Positions 18,162-27,425 of a stretch of DNA of 46,322 bases are shown in pieces. The notes beneath the pieces are model-generated. The model saw nothing but the letters and a program-made list of their open reading frames with translations, did not search any database and was not told the origin of the DNA. How positions within the stretch are numbered: position 1 is the first letter of the stretch; each line of letters starts with the position of its first letter. The stretch lies in NCBI GenBank assembly GCA_947447955.1, contig CANFLS010000018.1, positions 1-46,322 of the forward strand. Reading direction: 5' to 3'. The stretch is from Flavobacteriales bacterium. Its GTDB lineage: Bacteria > Bacteroidota > Bacteroidia > NS11-12g > UBA955. The position numbers and the translations under genes are program-made.

Positions 18162-19430
18162 ATGAATCATATGAAAAACAATAGTTCAAAACTGACCATT
18201 TTAATCCTTGTTGCCATGCTTATTGGTACATTGGTAGGACAATTAATGTATGTGAACCTTCCGAAGGAAGCGAATGCCGAATATGCGTTGTATTTCAAAC
18301 AACTTACCAATATTTTCTTGCGTTTGGTTCAAATGATTATTGCGCCTTTGGTTGTTACAACATTAATCGTTGGGATTGCCAAGATGGGTAATTTACAAGC
18401 AATAGGACGCGTTGGCGGAAAAAGTATGCTGTGGTTTTTAACAGCATCATTGGTGTCATTACTATTAGGTTTGGTATTGGTAAATTATTTCGAACCAGGT
18501 AAATCATTAAACTTAAGCGAGATAACAGCAAACACAAGTGCCAGCGAAGAAATTGTAAAAAAGACAGAGAGTTTTTCGCTCACCCATTTTATTGAACATG
18601 TTTTTCCTAAAAGCATTTTTCAAGCAATGGCAGAAAATGAAATCCTGCAAATTGTGGTATTCTCCATATTTTTTGGAATTGCATTGGCATCTTTGGGAAA
18701 ATCTGCAGAAAGCTTGATTGGTGTGTTCGACAAAATTTCAAAAGTGATTCTTAAAATGGTAAACTATGTAATGAATTTTGCACCTTTTGGTGTTTTCGGG
18801 GGAATTACGGCCATCATTTGTACCAAAGGACTTGGAATATTAATCGTTTACGGGAAATATATGTTGTCGTTTTACGCTGGAATTGGATTACTGTGGTTGG
18901 TGTTATTAACCGTAGGATTTATCATTCTAAAACAAAGATTATTTTCATTGCTCAATAGAATTAAAAACCCAATGCTGGTTGCATTTTCAACCACCAGTTC
19001 TGAAGCTGTTTTCCCTAAATTAACCGAAGAGCTAGAAAATTTTGGATGTAAAAAGAACATTGTCAGTTTCATTTTGCCATTAGGATATTCATTTAACCTC
19101 GATGGAAGCATGATGTATATGACTTTTGCGAGTATTTTTATTGCCCAAGCTTATAATATACCATTGGATTTGGGAACACAATTAACCATGTTATTGGTTT
19201 TGATGCTTACCAGCAAAGGAATTGCAGGTGTTCCAAGAGCTTCATTGGTGGTGGTGGCTGCTACTTGTAGCATGTTTCATATTCCAGCTGAAGGCATTGC
19301 CTTAATTCTGCCAATAGACCATTTCTGCGACATGGGTCGTTCTATGACCAATGTACTCGGGAATGCCTTGGCAACAAGCGCCGTGAGCAAATGGGAAGGT
19401 GAATTAGGCGTAGAGACATTAGAAAGTTAA
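18162..19430 (+). CDS. Dicarboxylate/amino acid:cation symporter (DAACS family, GltP/DctA-like)
   Basis: This 422-residue inner-membrane carrier imports glutamate, aspartate or C4-dicarboxylates with Na+ or H+. The family hallmarks are present: the serine-rich hairpin AFSTTSSEAVFPKL, the helix GYSFNLDGSMMYMTFASIFIAQ-like stretch split around NLDG, and PIDHFCDMGRSMTNVLGNALA, which lines the substrate site. About eight membrane helices plus two re-entrant loops are expected. The start may be Met4 (18171), given the promoter box. The following small gene starts 2 nt after its stop. Which substrate is carried cannot be read from the sequence. Confidence 0.93.
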   Translation: MNHMKNNSSKLTILILVAMLIGTLVGQLMYVNLPKEANAEYALYFKQLTNIFLRLVQMIIAPLVVTTLIVGIAKMGNLQAIGRVGGKSMLWFLTASLVSLLLGLVLVNYFEPGKSLNLSEITANTSASEEIVKKTESFSLTHFIEHVFPKSIFQAMAENEILQIVVFSIFFGIALASLGKSAESLIGVFDKISKVILKMVNYVMNFAPFGVFGGITAIICTKGLGILIVYGKYMLSFYAGIGLLWLVLLTVGFIILKQRLFSLLNRIKNPMLVAFSTTSSEAVFPKLTEELENFGCKKNIVSFILPLGYSFNLDGSMMYMTFASIFIAQAYNIPLDLGTQLTMLLVLMLTSKGIAGVPRASLVVVAATCSMFHIPAEGIALILPIDHFCDMGRSMTNVLGNALATSAVSKWEGELGVETLES

Positions 19431-19432
19431 TT

Positions 19433-19774
19433 ATGACCGATCAGGAAGCACATTTGGTTTTTCAAGAACCCGAATTAAAGGTAATTCAAGAAGTAATTTT
19501 TCAAATAGAAAAAGACTTTGGCATGGCAGGTTTTGAATTCTTAAACGCACCTTATTTGAAACTTGAAATGCTCATTCCTGAATTAGAGTCAAAAATTGCA
19601 CAACTTCAACAAGAAAATCATTCAAAATGGATGAAAATTGTTTACCGGGTAGATTTAACCGAAAAACAATACAAATTTGTGCAGAATTTAGGCGGAAGTA
19701 CCCCGTTAAATATGGCAAAGGCTGTTGTTTTGAGGGAATTTCAAAAAGTCAAAAACAGACTTATTTACAGCTAA
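19433..19774 (+). CDS. Small conserved-looking hypothetical protein
   Basis: I do not recognise this 113-residue soluble protein. It is rich in charged residues, with an amphipathic helix-like middle (LEMLIPELESKIAQLQQENH) and the C-terminal segment VYRVDLTEKQYKFVQNLGG. It starts 2 nt after the symporter stop, so it is probably in the same transcript. It has no signal peptide or membrane segment. Codon use looks like its neighbours. Confidence 0.7.
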   Translation: MTDQEAHLVFQEPELKVIQEVIFQIEKDFGMAGFEFLNAPYLKLEMLIPELESKIAQLQQENHSKWMKIVYRVDLTEKQYKFVQNLGGSTPLNMAKAVVLREFQKVKNRLIYS

Positions 19775-19779
19775 TTTTG
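19772..19779 (+). promoter_or_regulatory. TAATTTTG box downstream of the 113-residue gene
   Basis: This exact TAnnTTTG match lies at the stop codon of the small gene and about 100 nt before the DUF5606-like gene. It may be the promoter of that gene, with a leader of roughly 90 nt. No -33 partner is clear. Confidence 0.25.
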
Positions 19780-19877
19780 CGCTTTTTGCAAATAATTAAG
19801 CCGTTATTTTTTATTTATATTGCAATTCGCCTTCAAAAACTTGGTATTTTATCGGCATTTACTGAAATTTGCCCTCT

Positions 19878-20429
19878 ATGGAATTAAAAGACGTTGTTTC
19901 TGTAACTGGAATGCCTGGGTTGCACAAAGTAGTTGGACAAAATAAATCAGGGTTAATATTAGAATCACTTACCGATAATAAAAAATTTGGAACCAATGCA
20001 CGTCAACGCGTGAGTGTGTTGGCTGATATTTCAATCTTCACTGAAGAAGGCGAAGTTCGTCTTGCTGAAGCATTGAAAACAATTAAAAAGCTTGAGGATG
20101 AAGGAGCAGTAATTCCAACGTCTAAATCTGATGCCGATGAAGTTCGTGCTTCAATGACAAAAGTATTGCCAAATTACGATCGTGAAAAAGTATATCCTTC
20201 AGATATGAAAAAACTTTTCGTTTGGTATAACATGTTAAAAGCTACATTAGACTTTGATTCGTTAGACAAAGTTGAAGAAACTGAAGAAGCTGGAACTGAA
20301 ACCAAAGAAGTAAAAGCCAAATCTACCGACAAACCAAAGGTAACAGCAGCGCCAAAAACAAAAACTCCTACAAAAACATCTTCTGGAGTGAAAGTAAAAG
20401 CGACTACTCCTCGTAAAATGGGTAGCTAA
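19878..20429 (+). CDS. DUF5606-like protein with Lys/Thr-rich tail
   Basis: This 183-residue protein starts at ATG 19878 (MELKDVVSVTGMPGLHKVVG); the open frame reaches a TTG at 19869 that only adds MPS. The N-terminal 70 residues (VSVTGMPGLHKVVGQ, FGTNARQRVSVLADISIFT) match what I know as DUF5606, a small Bacteroidota family of unknown function that looks like a beta barrel plus a helical domain. The last 55 residues are a low-complexity Lys/Thr/Glu tail, such as can bind nucleic acid or ribosomes. It is followed 16 nt later by the peptidase gene. Confidence 0.8.
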   Translation: MELKDVVSVTGMPGLHKVVGQNKSGLILESLTDNKKFGTNARQRVSVLADISIFTEEGEVRLAEALKTIKKLEDEGAVIPTSKSDADEVRASMTKVLPNYDREKVYPSDMKKLFVWYNMLKATLDFDSLDKVEETEEAGTETKEVKAKSTDKPKVTAAPKTKTPTKTSSGVKVKATTPRKMGS

Positions 20430-20445
20430 TTCCTGCCATTTTTTT

Positions 20446-22140
20446 ATGTCGCAATTCATTCCTGAAAACTTCAGCATCCAGAAACCTGAGGATGTTGAAG
20501 CCTTATTCCAATTATTATTAAATCGCCCTATTCATTCTGTAGTTGATTTTGATCAATTCTTAATGGATGTGAGTGATTTAGAGAGTTTTTTGTCAGAGGA
20601 TATGGCTTGGCGCTATATCAACATGACTTGCGATACACAAAATGAGGAACATGAAAATGCTTATTTACAATTTGTGCAAGAAATCCAACCAAAACTTGCT
20701 CCTTTTGAAGATAAACTAAACAATAAAATAATTGATTGTCCTTTCAAATCAGAAAAAGAAAGCGATCAAGCCTATTTCATCTATTTTAGGTCGTTGCAAA
20801 GTGCAATTGACTTATTCAGAGAAGAAAATATCCCTCTTCAAGCCGAATTAAACACCTTGGCGCAAGAATATTCTGCAATTCAAGGAGCAATGACAATTCA
20901 GTGGAATGAAGAAACCATTACCATGCAAAAAGCTTCCAATTTATTGATGGAAACAGACAGAGAATTGAGAGAAAAAGCATGGAAACTCATGAATGAACGC
21001 CGTCAATTAGATTCTCAAAAATTGGAGGATTTATTTGACAAAATGGTTGCCAAAAGACACCAAGTTGCGGTAAATGCAGGATTTGCAAATTTCCGTGATT
21101 ACATGTTTTCATCATTAGGAAGGTTTGATTACACCACCGAAGATTGTAAGAAATTCCATCAATCTGTTGAAGAGCATGTGGTACCACTTTTAAAAGCTAT
21201 TCAAAACCGCAGGATTGAATTAATGAATATTGATTCATTAAAACCTTGGGATACCGCTGTTGATCCTTTAAATAGAGAACCATTAAAACCATTCAACAAT
21301 GGGGTTGATCTTCTTGACAAAGGAATATCCGCACTAAATGAATTGGATCCATTTTTTAGTCAATGCCTTACCACAATGAAAGAAAAATCATTGTTAGATT
21401 TAGACAGCAGATTAGGAAAAGCACCTGGTGGATATAACTATCCTTTGGCAAAAACCAATATGCCTTTCATATTTATGAATGCTACTGGTAATTTGAGGGA
21501 TGTTGAAACCTTGGTGCATGAAGCAGGACACGCAATTCACAGTTTCCAAATGGCGCCATTAAAGTTAAATGCGTTCAAAAATACACCAAGTGAGGTTGCT
21601 GAATTGGCTTCAATGAGTATGGAATTGTTGAGCATGGATGCTTGGAGTCATTACTTAGAAAATCCAGAATTATTAAATCGTGCGAAATGTGAACAATTAG
21701 AAGGAATACTAGGCACTTTGCCTTGGATTGCTACGGTTGACGCATTTCAACATTGGATATACGAAAACCCGAACCATACCCAAGAACAGAGAAAAGCACA
21801 ATGGATCATTGAACAATCGCGTTTTTCAAGCGGATTGGTTGATTACACAAATTACCCAGATGCGCGTTCTTTTGCTTGGCACAAACAGCTTCATATTTTT
21901 GAAGTTCCATTCTATTATATAGAATATGGGTTTGCCCAGTTAGGCGCAATTGGTGTTTGGAAAAACTTCAACGAAAACAAAATCGAAGCGATTGAAAAAT
22001 ATAAATCATTTATGAAATTGGGTTATACAAAACCCATTCATGAAATTTATGAAGAAGCCGGTGTTAAATTTGAGTTTTCATCGGAATATATCAAAGAATT
22101 AATGGATTTTGTGCACGATCAATGGGCACAATACAATTAA
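20446..22140 (+). CDS. M3 family oligoendopeptidase (PepF-like)
   Basis: This 564-residue cytosolic zinc metallopeptidase trims short peptides. The zinc site is HEAGH (His358, Glu359, His362) with a third ligand, probably Glu386, in VAELAS. The C-terminal helices carry the substrate-binding HIFEVPFYYIEYGFAQLGA stretch typical of M3 enzymes. The length is normal for PepF-type members. It has no signal peptide. Its stop overlaps the next gene by 19 nt. Substrate preference cannot be told. Confidence 0.95.
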   Translation: MSQFIPENFSIQKPEDVEALFQLLLNRPIHSVVDFDQFLMDVSDLESFLSEDMAWRYINMTCDTQNEEHENAYLQFVQEIQPKLAPFEDKLNNKIIDCPFKSEKESDQAYFIYFRSLQSAIDLFREENIPLQAELNTLAQEYSAIQGAMTIQWNEETITMQKASNLLMETDRELREKAWKLMNERRQLDSQKLEDLFDKMVAKRHQVAVNAGFANFRDYMFSSLGRFDYTTEDCKKFHQSVEEHVVPLLKAIQNRRIELMNIDSLKPWDTAVDPLNREPLKPFNNGVDLLDKGISALNELDPFFSQCLTTMKEKSLLDLDSRLGKAPGGYNYPLAKTNMPFIFMNATGNLRDVETLVHEAGHAIHSFQMAPLKLNAFKNTPSEVAELASMSMELLSMDAWSHYLENPELLNRAKCEQLEGILGTLPWIATVDAFQHWIYENPNHTQEQRKAQWIIEQSRFSSGLVDYTNYPDARSFAWHKQLHIFEVPFYYIEYGFAQLGAIGVWKNFNENKIEAIEKYKSFMKLGYTKPIHEIYEEAGVKFEFSSEYIKELMDFVHDQWAQYN

Positions 22141-23258
22141 ATAAAAACCTTATTAAACTATTAGGCATTGGGTTAATCACTTTTGCCATTTTTCTTTATT
22201 TTGGGGACTTTATTTCTATTGCTGGCAATTGCTGGGGTGGATTTGGGTCTGACTGTTGGAGCCGTTGGGACAGCGCTTTATATATCGATGTTGCTCAAAA
22301 CGGACACAACTTGGTTCATTGCACTGATTATCCAAATGATTGGTGCGGAAATGCTGGATGGGCGCCACTTTATCCACTTACAATCAGATTACTGCATATT
22401 ATACTCCCTCAATTTGAATGGCTAACGCTGGGATTATATTTGAGCCATTTCTTTGTTTTAATTAGCCTACTTTTCATTGCAATTATGTTTCCAAATGCAA
22501 AATGGCATATTCATTTATTAACTTGCTTGATTTACGTTTTTGCTCCTGGAAATATATACTTACATGCCATTTTCCCATTATCGATGTTGGTGTTTTTATT
22601 GCTCTTATGTTTCCATTTTTTGCAAAAATCGCAATATATAACTTCGGGAATTTTCGCATTTTTTGCGGTACTTACCTACAGCATTGGTTTTGTTTTGATC
22701 TTGGCTATTGTAATTTGGTTTATTCATGATTTTTTCATGAATGAAAAAATGAAACTCAATTGGAAGAAATTCTGTTTGTTGCTTTTTCCCATTGTTGGAA
22801 TTCTCACATGGTTTATTTACGACTATCTAAAAACCGATCATTGGAATGCTTTATTTCTCATTCAAGCCAAATATGGACATAGTTTCAATACCCCTTGGAA
22901 ATATATGTCGGTTCGCTTTACAGACATGATTCAGAATTGGCATAAACGCGACAAATGGATAGAAATCCAAAACTTTGCACTTTGGATTATTGTACTTTAT
23001 TCCTGTTTTGAATTTTGGAAACTCAGAAATGAAAATAAGAACTGGTTATTTTTCTTGAGTTTTACCTTTTTGTTTTTGGCTGTGCCGTATAGCACCAGTC
23101 CAATTACCGCTATTTATCGAAATGCAGTGGTTTTAATACCCTCATGGATTTTATTAACACAAACTATCAGTTATAAGAAATCAATCGTTGCCTTGGCTGC
23201 ATTTGTTGTTTTTGCTTATCCACTTGGAATTTTATTCATACAAAGTGTATTAAAATAA
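22122..23258 (+). CDS. Polytopic membrane glycosyltransferase, PIG-V/GT-C-like
   Basis: This 378-residue protein has about nine hydrophobic helices. The first extracytoplasmic loop holds WSRWDSALYIDVAQNGH and GWAPLYPL. An acidic residue in the first loop after the first helix and a nearby WxPLYP are marks of GT-C enzymes such as PIG-V-type mannosyltransferases, which use lipid-linked sugars. Four cysteines in this loop (residues about 37-75) could form disulfides. The start lies inside the peptidase gene (19-nt overlap). The sugar donor and acceptor are unknown. Confidence 0.7.
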   Translation: MGTIQLNKNLIKLLGIGLITFAIFLYFGDFISIAGNCWGGFGSDCWSRWDSALYIDVAQNGHNLVHCTDYPNDWCGNAGWAPLYPLTIRLLHIILPQFEWLTLGLYLSHFFVLISLLFIAIMFPNAKWHIHLLTCLIYVFAPGNIYLHAIFPLSMLVFLLLLCFHFLQKSQYITSGIFAFFAVLTYSIGFVLILAIVIWFIHDFFMNEKMKLNWKKFCLLLFPIVGILTWFIYDYLKTDHWNALFLIQAKYGHSFNTPWKYMSVRFTDMIQNWHKRDKWIEIQNFALWIIVLYSCFEFWKLRNENKNWLFFLSFTFLFLAVPYSTSPITAIYRNAVVLIPSWILLTQTISYKKSIVALAAFVVFAYPLGILFIQSVLK

Positions 23259-23283
23259 AAAAGGGATAAGTTTCCTTATCCCT
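23257..23283 (-). terminator. Intrinsic terminator of the HPPD gene
   Basis: GGGATAAG (23263-23270), loop TTTC, CTTATCCC (23275-23282). Read on the minus strand the stem is followed by a run of six T. One copy of the TCCCTCA word (23279-23285) overlaps the stem. Confidence 0.85.
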
Positions 23284-23305
23284 CAAAAATATTTTTCAAA
23301 AACGA

Positions 23306-24430
23306 TTAAAGATTTCCTCTAACTGCTTGTTCTCTTTCAATAGATTCAAATAACGCTTTAAAGTTTCCTTTACCAAAGCTCTTTGCTCCATGACGTTGAA
23401 TGATTTCATAGAATACGGTTGGTCTATCTTCTACCGGTTTGGTGAAAATTTGCAACAAATATCCCTCCTCATCACGGTCAATTAAAATATTCAAAGCCTG
23501 TAATGCTTTTATATCTTCATTGATATGTCCAACACGATCCAATACATCTTCGTAGTAGGTATCAGGAACATATAAAAATTCAATACCTCTTCTACGAAGT
23601 TCAGCCACAGTTTCTAGAATATCGTGTACTTCAACCGCAATATGTTGAACACCAGATCCTTTATAAAACTCAATATATTCTTCAATTTGAGATTTCTTTT
23701 TACCAGCAGCGGGTTCATTGATAGGGAATTTCACATAGCCATTTCCATTGCTCACAACTTTACTCATTAATGCACTGTATTCTGTGCTAATGTCTTTGTC
23801 GTCAAAGGTCAATAACAATTTGAAACCCATTACATCTTCATAAAACTTAACCCAATTATCCATTTGGCCAAGTTCAACGTTCCCAACGCAATGATCTACA
23901 TATTTCAATCCAACTGGAGTAACGTCCATGGCATAAGCTGGTTTTGCAAAACCTGGCAAGAAAGGTCCGTTGTAATTGCTACGCTCTACAAATTTGTGAA
24001 TGGTATCGCCATAGGTATGAATGGCAGAAATGATTACATAGCCGTTTTCGTCTTCAAAACGGGTAGGTTCCATATAAGGTTTTGCACCGCGTTTTACTGT
24101 TTCTTCGAAACTCTTGGTTGCATCGTCAACCCATAAGCTTAAAAACCTAACTCCATCACCGTGAAGAACATGATGTTTTGCAATTTCAGATTCTGGATTA
24201 ATTGCAGTGGTCAATACCAAACGAATTTTACCTTGTTCAAGTACATAACTCGCCCTATCTCTTACACCAGTTTCAGGGCCGCTATAGGCCACAAATTTAT
24301 ATCCCCAAGCAGATTGGTAGTAGTATGCACTTTGCTTTGCATTCCCTACATAGAATTCAATATGATCGGTGCCATTTAATGGCAAAAAGTCAGTTGTTGT
24401 AGTTGTGGTTTCTAAAGTTTCCAGTTCCAT
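23306..24430 (-). CDS. hppD: 4-hydroxyphenylpyruvate dioxygenase
   Basis: This 374-residue non-heme iron enzyme converts 4-hydroxyphenylpyruvate to homogentisate in tyrosine catabolism. The iron ligands are visible: His180 (YVDHCVGN), His263 (VQHIAVEV) and Glu342 (FYEIIQRHG). Two vicinal-oxygen-chelate domains cover about 20-150 and 175-350. SQIEEYIEFYKGSGVQHIA and FTKPVEDRPTVF-type stretches are family signatures. The length is typical. It stands alone with its own promoter box and terminator; no homogentisate dioxygenase gene is in the window. Confidence 0.96.
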   Translation of the reverse strand: MELETLETTTTTTDFLPLNGTDHIEFYVGNAKQSAYYYQSAWGYKFVAYSGPETGVRDRASYVLEQGKIRLVLTTAINPESEIAKHHVLHGDGVRFLSLWVDDATKSFEETVKRGAKPYMEPTRFEDENGYVIISAIHTYGDTIHKFVERSNYNGPFLPGFAKPAYAMDVTPVGLKYVDHCVGNVELGQMDNWVKFYEDVMGFKLLLTFDDKDISTEYSALMSKVVSNGNGYVKFPINEPAAGKKKSQIEEYIEFYKGSGVQHIAVEVHDILETVAELRRRGIEFLYVPDTYYEDVLDRVGHINEDIKALQALNILIDRDEEGYLLQIFTKPVEDRPTVFYEIIQRHGAKSFGKGNFKALFESIEREQAVRGNL

Positions 24431-24434
24431 GTTT

Positions 24435-24442
24435 CAAAGTTA
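24435..24442 (-). promoter_or_regulatory. -7 box TAACTTTG directly before the HPPD start
   Basis: This exact TAnnTTTG match on the minus strand is 4 nt from the ATG. Transcription would start at about the start codon, giving a leaderless message. No -33 TTG is seen. Confidence 0.45.
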
Positions 24443-24472
24443 ATTATTTTTTTGATTAGTTTGAATCTATTA

Positions 24473-26929
24473 TTAATTTGGGTCAACATCAAAATCTACA
24501 CGAATGCCTGAAAATCCATTGGCTTGCTGCAACTGATTTTGTGCCCATAAAATGTATTCTTTAATTTTGGGGATATTGTCTTTTCCTCTTTCCATCTTCA
24601 ATAGAAACTGCTGCAAATACAAATTCTTAACTTTTGAAACAGAAGGAGTTAATGGACCTAATAACCGATCTCCCAACCTACCCCGAATCAAATTATTGTA
24701 ATACGCAGCGGCTGAAAATACAGTTTGTTGGTCTTTGTGTTTTATTTGAATTTCAATGAGCCGACTAAACGGCGGGTAATTAAATGTTTTGCGTTCAACC
24801 AATTCACTTTCTGCCAGTTCCATATATGCTTCTTGTTTCACTGCATTTAAAACCAAATGATTGGGCTGGTAACTTTGAATCATTACTAGGCCTTGATTTT
24901 TGCCTCTCCCTGCCCTACCCGAAAGTTGATATAACTGTTGGAAAGCCCTTTCGTGAGATCTAAAGTCAGGTACATTTAATAGAATATCCGAATCCGGAAC
25001 AACAATCAAAGCAACATCTTCAAAGTCAATACCCTTCGCCAATAATTGCGTACCAACCAAAATATCTATCTCACCCGACTCGAAGGCATTAAGGATTTTT
25101 TGGAAATCATTGCGTTTTTTGATACTTTGTTGATCAAAACGGCCAATTTTTATTTCAGGGAAAATAATATTTAATTCTTCAACTATTTTCTCTGTTCCAA
25201 CTCCTTTTAGCAAAAGTTCGTTTCCATTGCAAGCGGGACAAACTTTAGGCACTTGCTGCTGATATCCACAGTAACTGCAGCGTTGTTGATTGGAACTTTT
25301 ATAAAAGGTCAAAGCAATATCGCATTGAACACATTGCGTGGTATGTCCACACAAAGAGCATTGAATAAAAGGGGCATATCCCTTTCTATTGTGGTAAACA
25401 ATAATTTTCTGTTTCCTTTTGAGTTTCTCTGTGATTTCTGAAATTGCATGATCAGAGAAAAACCCATTCATTCTATTTTGCTTTTTCAGTTCACTCAAAT
25501 TGAGTGTCATTAATTCAGCAAATTGCTGTTGCTCATACCGTTGATTCAATGATACATATTGAATGCCATTATCTTTAGACAACTGCAGCATTTCATAACT
25601 CGGGGTGGCAGAACCCATTATGATATTGGCCCCTGTAATTCTCGAAAGCTGAAAAGCGGCATCACGGGCATGAAACATTGGGCGTTTTTCAAATTGTTTG
25701 AAACTACTTTCATGCTCTTCATCAATAATAATGCAATCCAATTCTGCAAACGGAGCAAAAATTGCATTACGCGTTCCAATTACAAAATTGATTTCTCTTA
25801 ATCTAACTTTTTCGTAGAGTTCGGTTCTTTCAGATGTGCTGTAATAATGATGCCAAACTCCTATTTCGTCTGGTATAATTTGAGCCACACGGGTAACCAA
25901 ATGTTCTGTAAGGGCAACTTCAGGCACCAAAAACAAAACTTGTTTTCCTTTTTTGAGGGACTCAATAGCGAAGTGCAAATAAATCAATGTTTTACCAGAC
26001 CCGGTAACACCGTGCAAAAGCACATGTTTATTTTGATCAAATGCAAGTTGGATTTCTGCAATTGATGCCAATTGATTTGTTGTGAAATCTACTTTTTCGC
26101 CTTCGCCCTGAACGGCATTAAAACGATCTTCGCGTTGTTTGTATATTTTCAACAACCCTTTCTTTTCGAGCGCTTTTAATATCGGTTTTGCTACAGTTTT
26201 ATCTTCGGTTAACCGCTTCACATTCGATTTGCGAGAGGCAGAACCCAAAAGTTTCATCATGGCTTGAAACTGTTTTTCAGAACTTTTGGCAAGGTTATTT
26301 AAAGCCAAATTGGCTTCAAATTCATTTTCCCATAAATCTGTACATTCAACTATTTCAACAAATTTGGGCTTATAATTTTCCCTCAATTCTTCTTCCATTG
26401 AAATCAAACCCTTCATATAAAGTGATTTGATATATTTCAATATTGATTTTAGCTTTAATGAACTTTGAATTTGCTCTACCGCTATACTTTTATTTGTTAA
26501 GAGAAGAGATAATATTTCATTTTCACGCGAATCCAATTCAGGTATTTCATCTGGATCAAAATCTGGATGCAACGTAACTTTCGTTTGTGATTGAACCCTA
26601 AATCCCGCTGGCAATGCCGATGCCAAAATATCTCCTAAATAACAGAGATAATATTGCGACATCCATTCCCAAAATTGGATTTGTTTTATAGAAACAATGG
26701 GATATTCATCTAAAATATCCAACACATAATTGGCTTGATATCCCTCAGGAGGGACTTCGGATAATTCGTAAACAATACCCGAATATATCTTTTTAGAACC
26801 AAATGGAACCGCAACCCTTTGTCCTACAAAAACCAAATCAACCCATTCTTGAGGCACACGGTATGTGTACATCTTTGGAAGAGGTATCGGTAATATAATT
26901 TTTACAAAAAGGGTTATTCTTTCCGTCAC
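24473..26929 (-). CDS. priA: Primosomal replication restart helicase PriA
   Basis: This 818-residue superfamily 2 helicase reloads the replisome at collapsed forks. The N-terminal 3'-end-binding domain (about 1-110) is followed by the Walker A GVTGSGKT (about 304-311), the DEEH box in IIDEEHESSFKQ, eight zinc-binding cysteines between CSLCGHTTQCVQC and CSYCG...CPACNG, and helicase motifs ending in QLSGRAGRG. The start is GTG 26929, because an in-frame stop lies two codons upstream. It is followed after 14 nt by the small secreted protein gene's neighbourhood on the upstream side. It is complete and ordinary. Confidence 0.96.
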   Translation of the reverse strand: MTERITLFVKIILPIPLPKMYTYRVPQEWVDLVFVGQRVAVPFGSKKIYSGIVYELSEVPPEGYQANYVLDILDEYPIVSIKQIQFWEWMSQYYLCYLGDILASALPAGFRVQSQTKVTLHPDFDPDEIPELDSRENEILSLLLTNKSIAVEQIQSSLKLKSILKYIKSLYMKGLISMEEELRENYKPKFVEIVECTDLWENEFEANLALNNLAKSSEKQFQAMMKLLGSASRKSNVKRLTEDKTVAKPILKALEKKGLLKIYKQREDRFNAVQGEGEKVDFTTNQLASIAEIQLAFDQNKHVLLHGVTGSGKTLIYLHFAIESLKKGKQVLFLVPEVALTEHLVTRVAQIIPDEIGVWHHYYSTSERTELYEKVRLREINFVIGTRNAIFAPFAELDCIIIDEEHESSFKQFEKRPMFHARDAAFQLSRITGANIIMGSATPSYEMLQLSKDNGIQYVSLNQRYEQQQFAELMTLNLSELKKQNRMNGFFSDHAISEITEKLKRKQKIIVYHNRKGYAPFIQCSLCGHTTQCVQCDIALTFYKSSNQQRCSYCGYQQQVPKVCPACNGNELLLKGVGTEKIVEELNIIFPEIKIGRFDQQSIKKRNDFQKILNAFESGEIDILVGTQLLAKGIDFEDVALIVVPDSDILLNVPDFRSHERAFQQLYQLSGRAGRGKNQGLVMIQSYQPNHLVLNAVKQEAYMELAESELVERKTFNYPPFSRLIEIQIKHKDQQTVFSAAAYYNNLIRGRLGDRLLGPLTPSVSKVKNLYLQQFLLKMERGKDNIPKIKEYILWAQNQLQQANGFSGIRVDFDVDPN

Positions 26930-26943
26930 AATTTAGGTCTCAA

Positions 26944-27345
26944 TTAATTCCCGCCATGTTGCCAGCAGTACCCATTTGATGAAGCTCTTCTGGAGCACCT
27001 AGAACCTTTTTTTGTAGTAGCGGCGCATTGTCCACTCGAACTGCTATTTGTATTTTCCGATGTAGAAACCTTAGGAACAGCAACAGTATTTTGCTGCTGA
27101 ATATTATTATTTTGGCTGGATTTTATTTCAGGATTATTGGTAATTGAACCTGATTTCATATTTAATAGAACATTGTCAATACGTAGATTTAAGGCTTTGT
27201 TGTTTTCTTCTAACATAGAAACTTTAGTTTCCAAAACAACAATCTTGGTTTCTAAATTAGCAATTTTAGCATTTAATTCAGCAATTGATTGACCTGAAAC
27301 ATCTTGAAAAAATGCCAATCCAATTAAACAAATGAAAAACTTCAT
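26944..27345 (-). CDS. Small secreted coiled-coil protein with C-terminal CCCH motif (DUF5763-like)
   Basis: The protein has 133 residues from ATG 27345, or 136 from ATG 27354. I prefer 27345, because AAGGA lies 8 nt before it and MKFFICLIGLAFF is a clean signal peptide ending near VSGQS. Residues about 25-55 form a leucine/isoleucine heptad helix. A Ser/Asn/Gln-rich linker leads to a C-terminal Cys-x9-Cys-x9-Cys-x2-His motif (QCAATTKKGSRC, then YCWQHGG). This matches what I recall as DUF5763, a short Bacteroidota zinc-type motif. A Cys/His motif in an exported protein is unusual. Its stop is 14 nt before priA, so it may lead that transcript. The function is unknown. Confidence 0.75.
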   Translation of the reverse strand: MKFFICLIGLAFFQDVSGQSIAELNAKIANLETKIVVLETKVSMLEENNKALNLRIDNVLLNMKSGSITNNPEIKSSQNNNIQQQNTVAVPKVSTSENTNSSSSGQCAATTKKGSRCSRRASSNGYCWQHGGN

Positions 27346-27425
27346 TAATCTCATCCTTCGAAATTACATTAAAGCAATTAAAAAGGGAATATGGAATTCA
27401 AAATAGTGGAGAAGTTCTCAAAATC

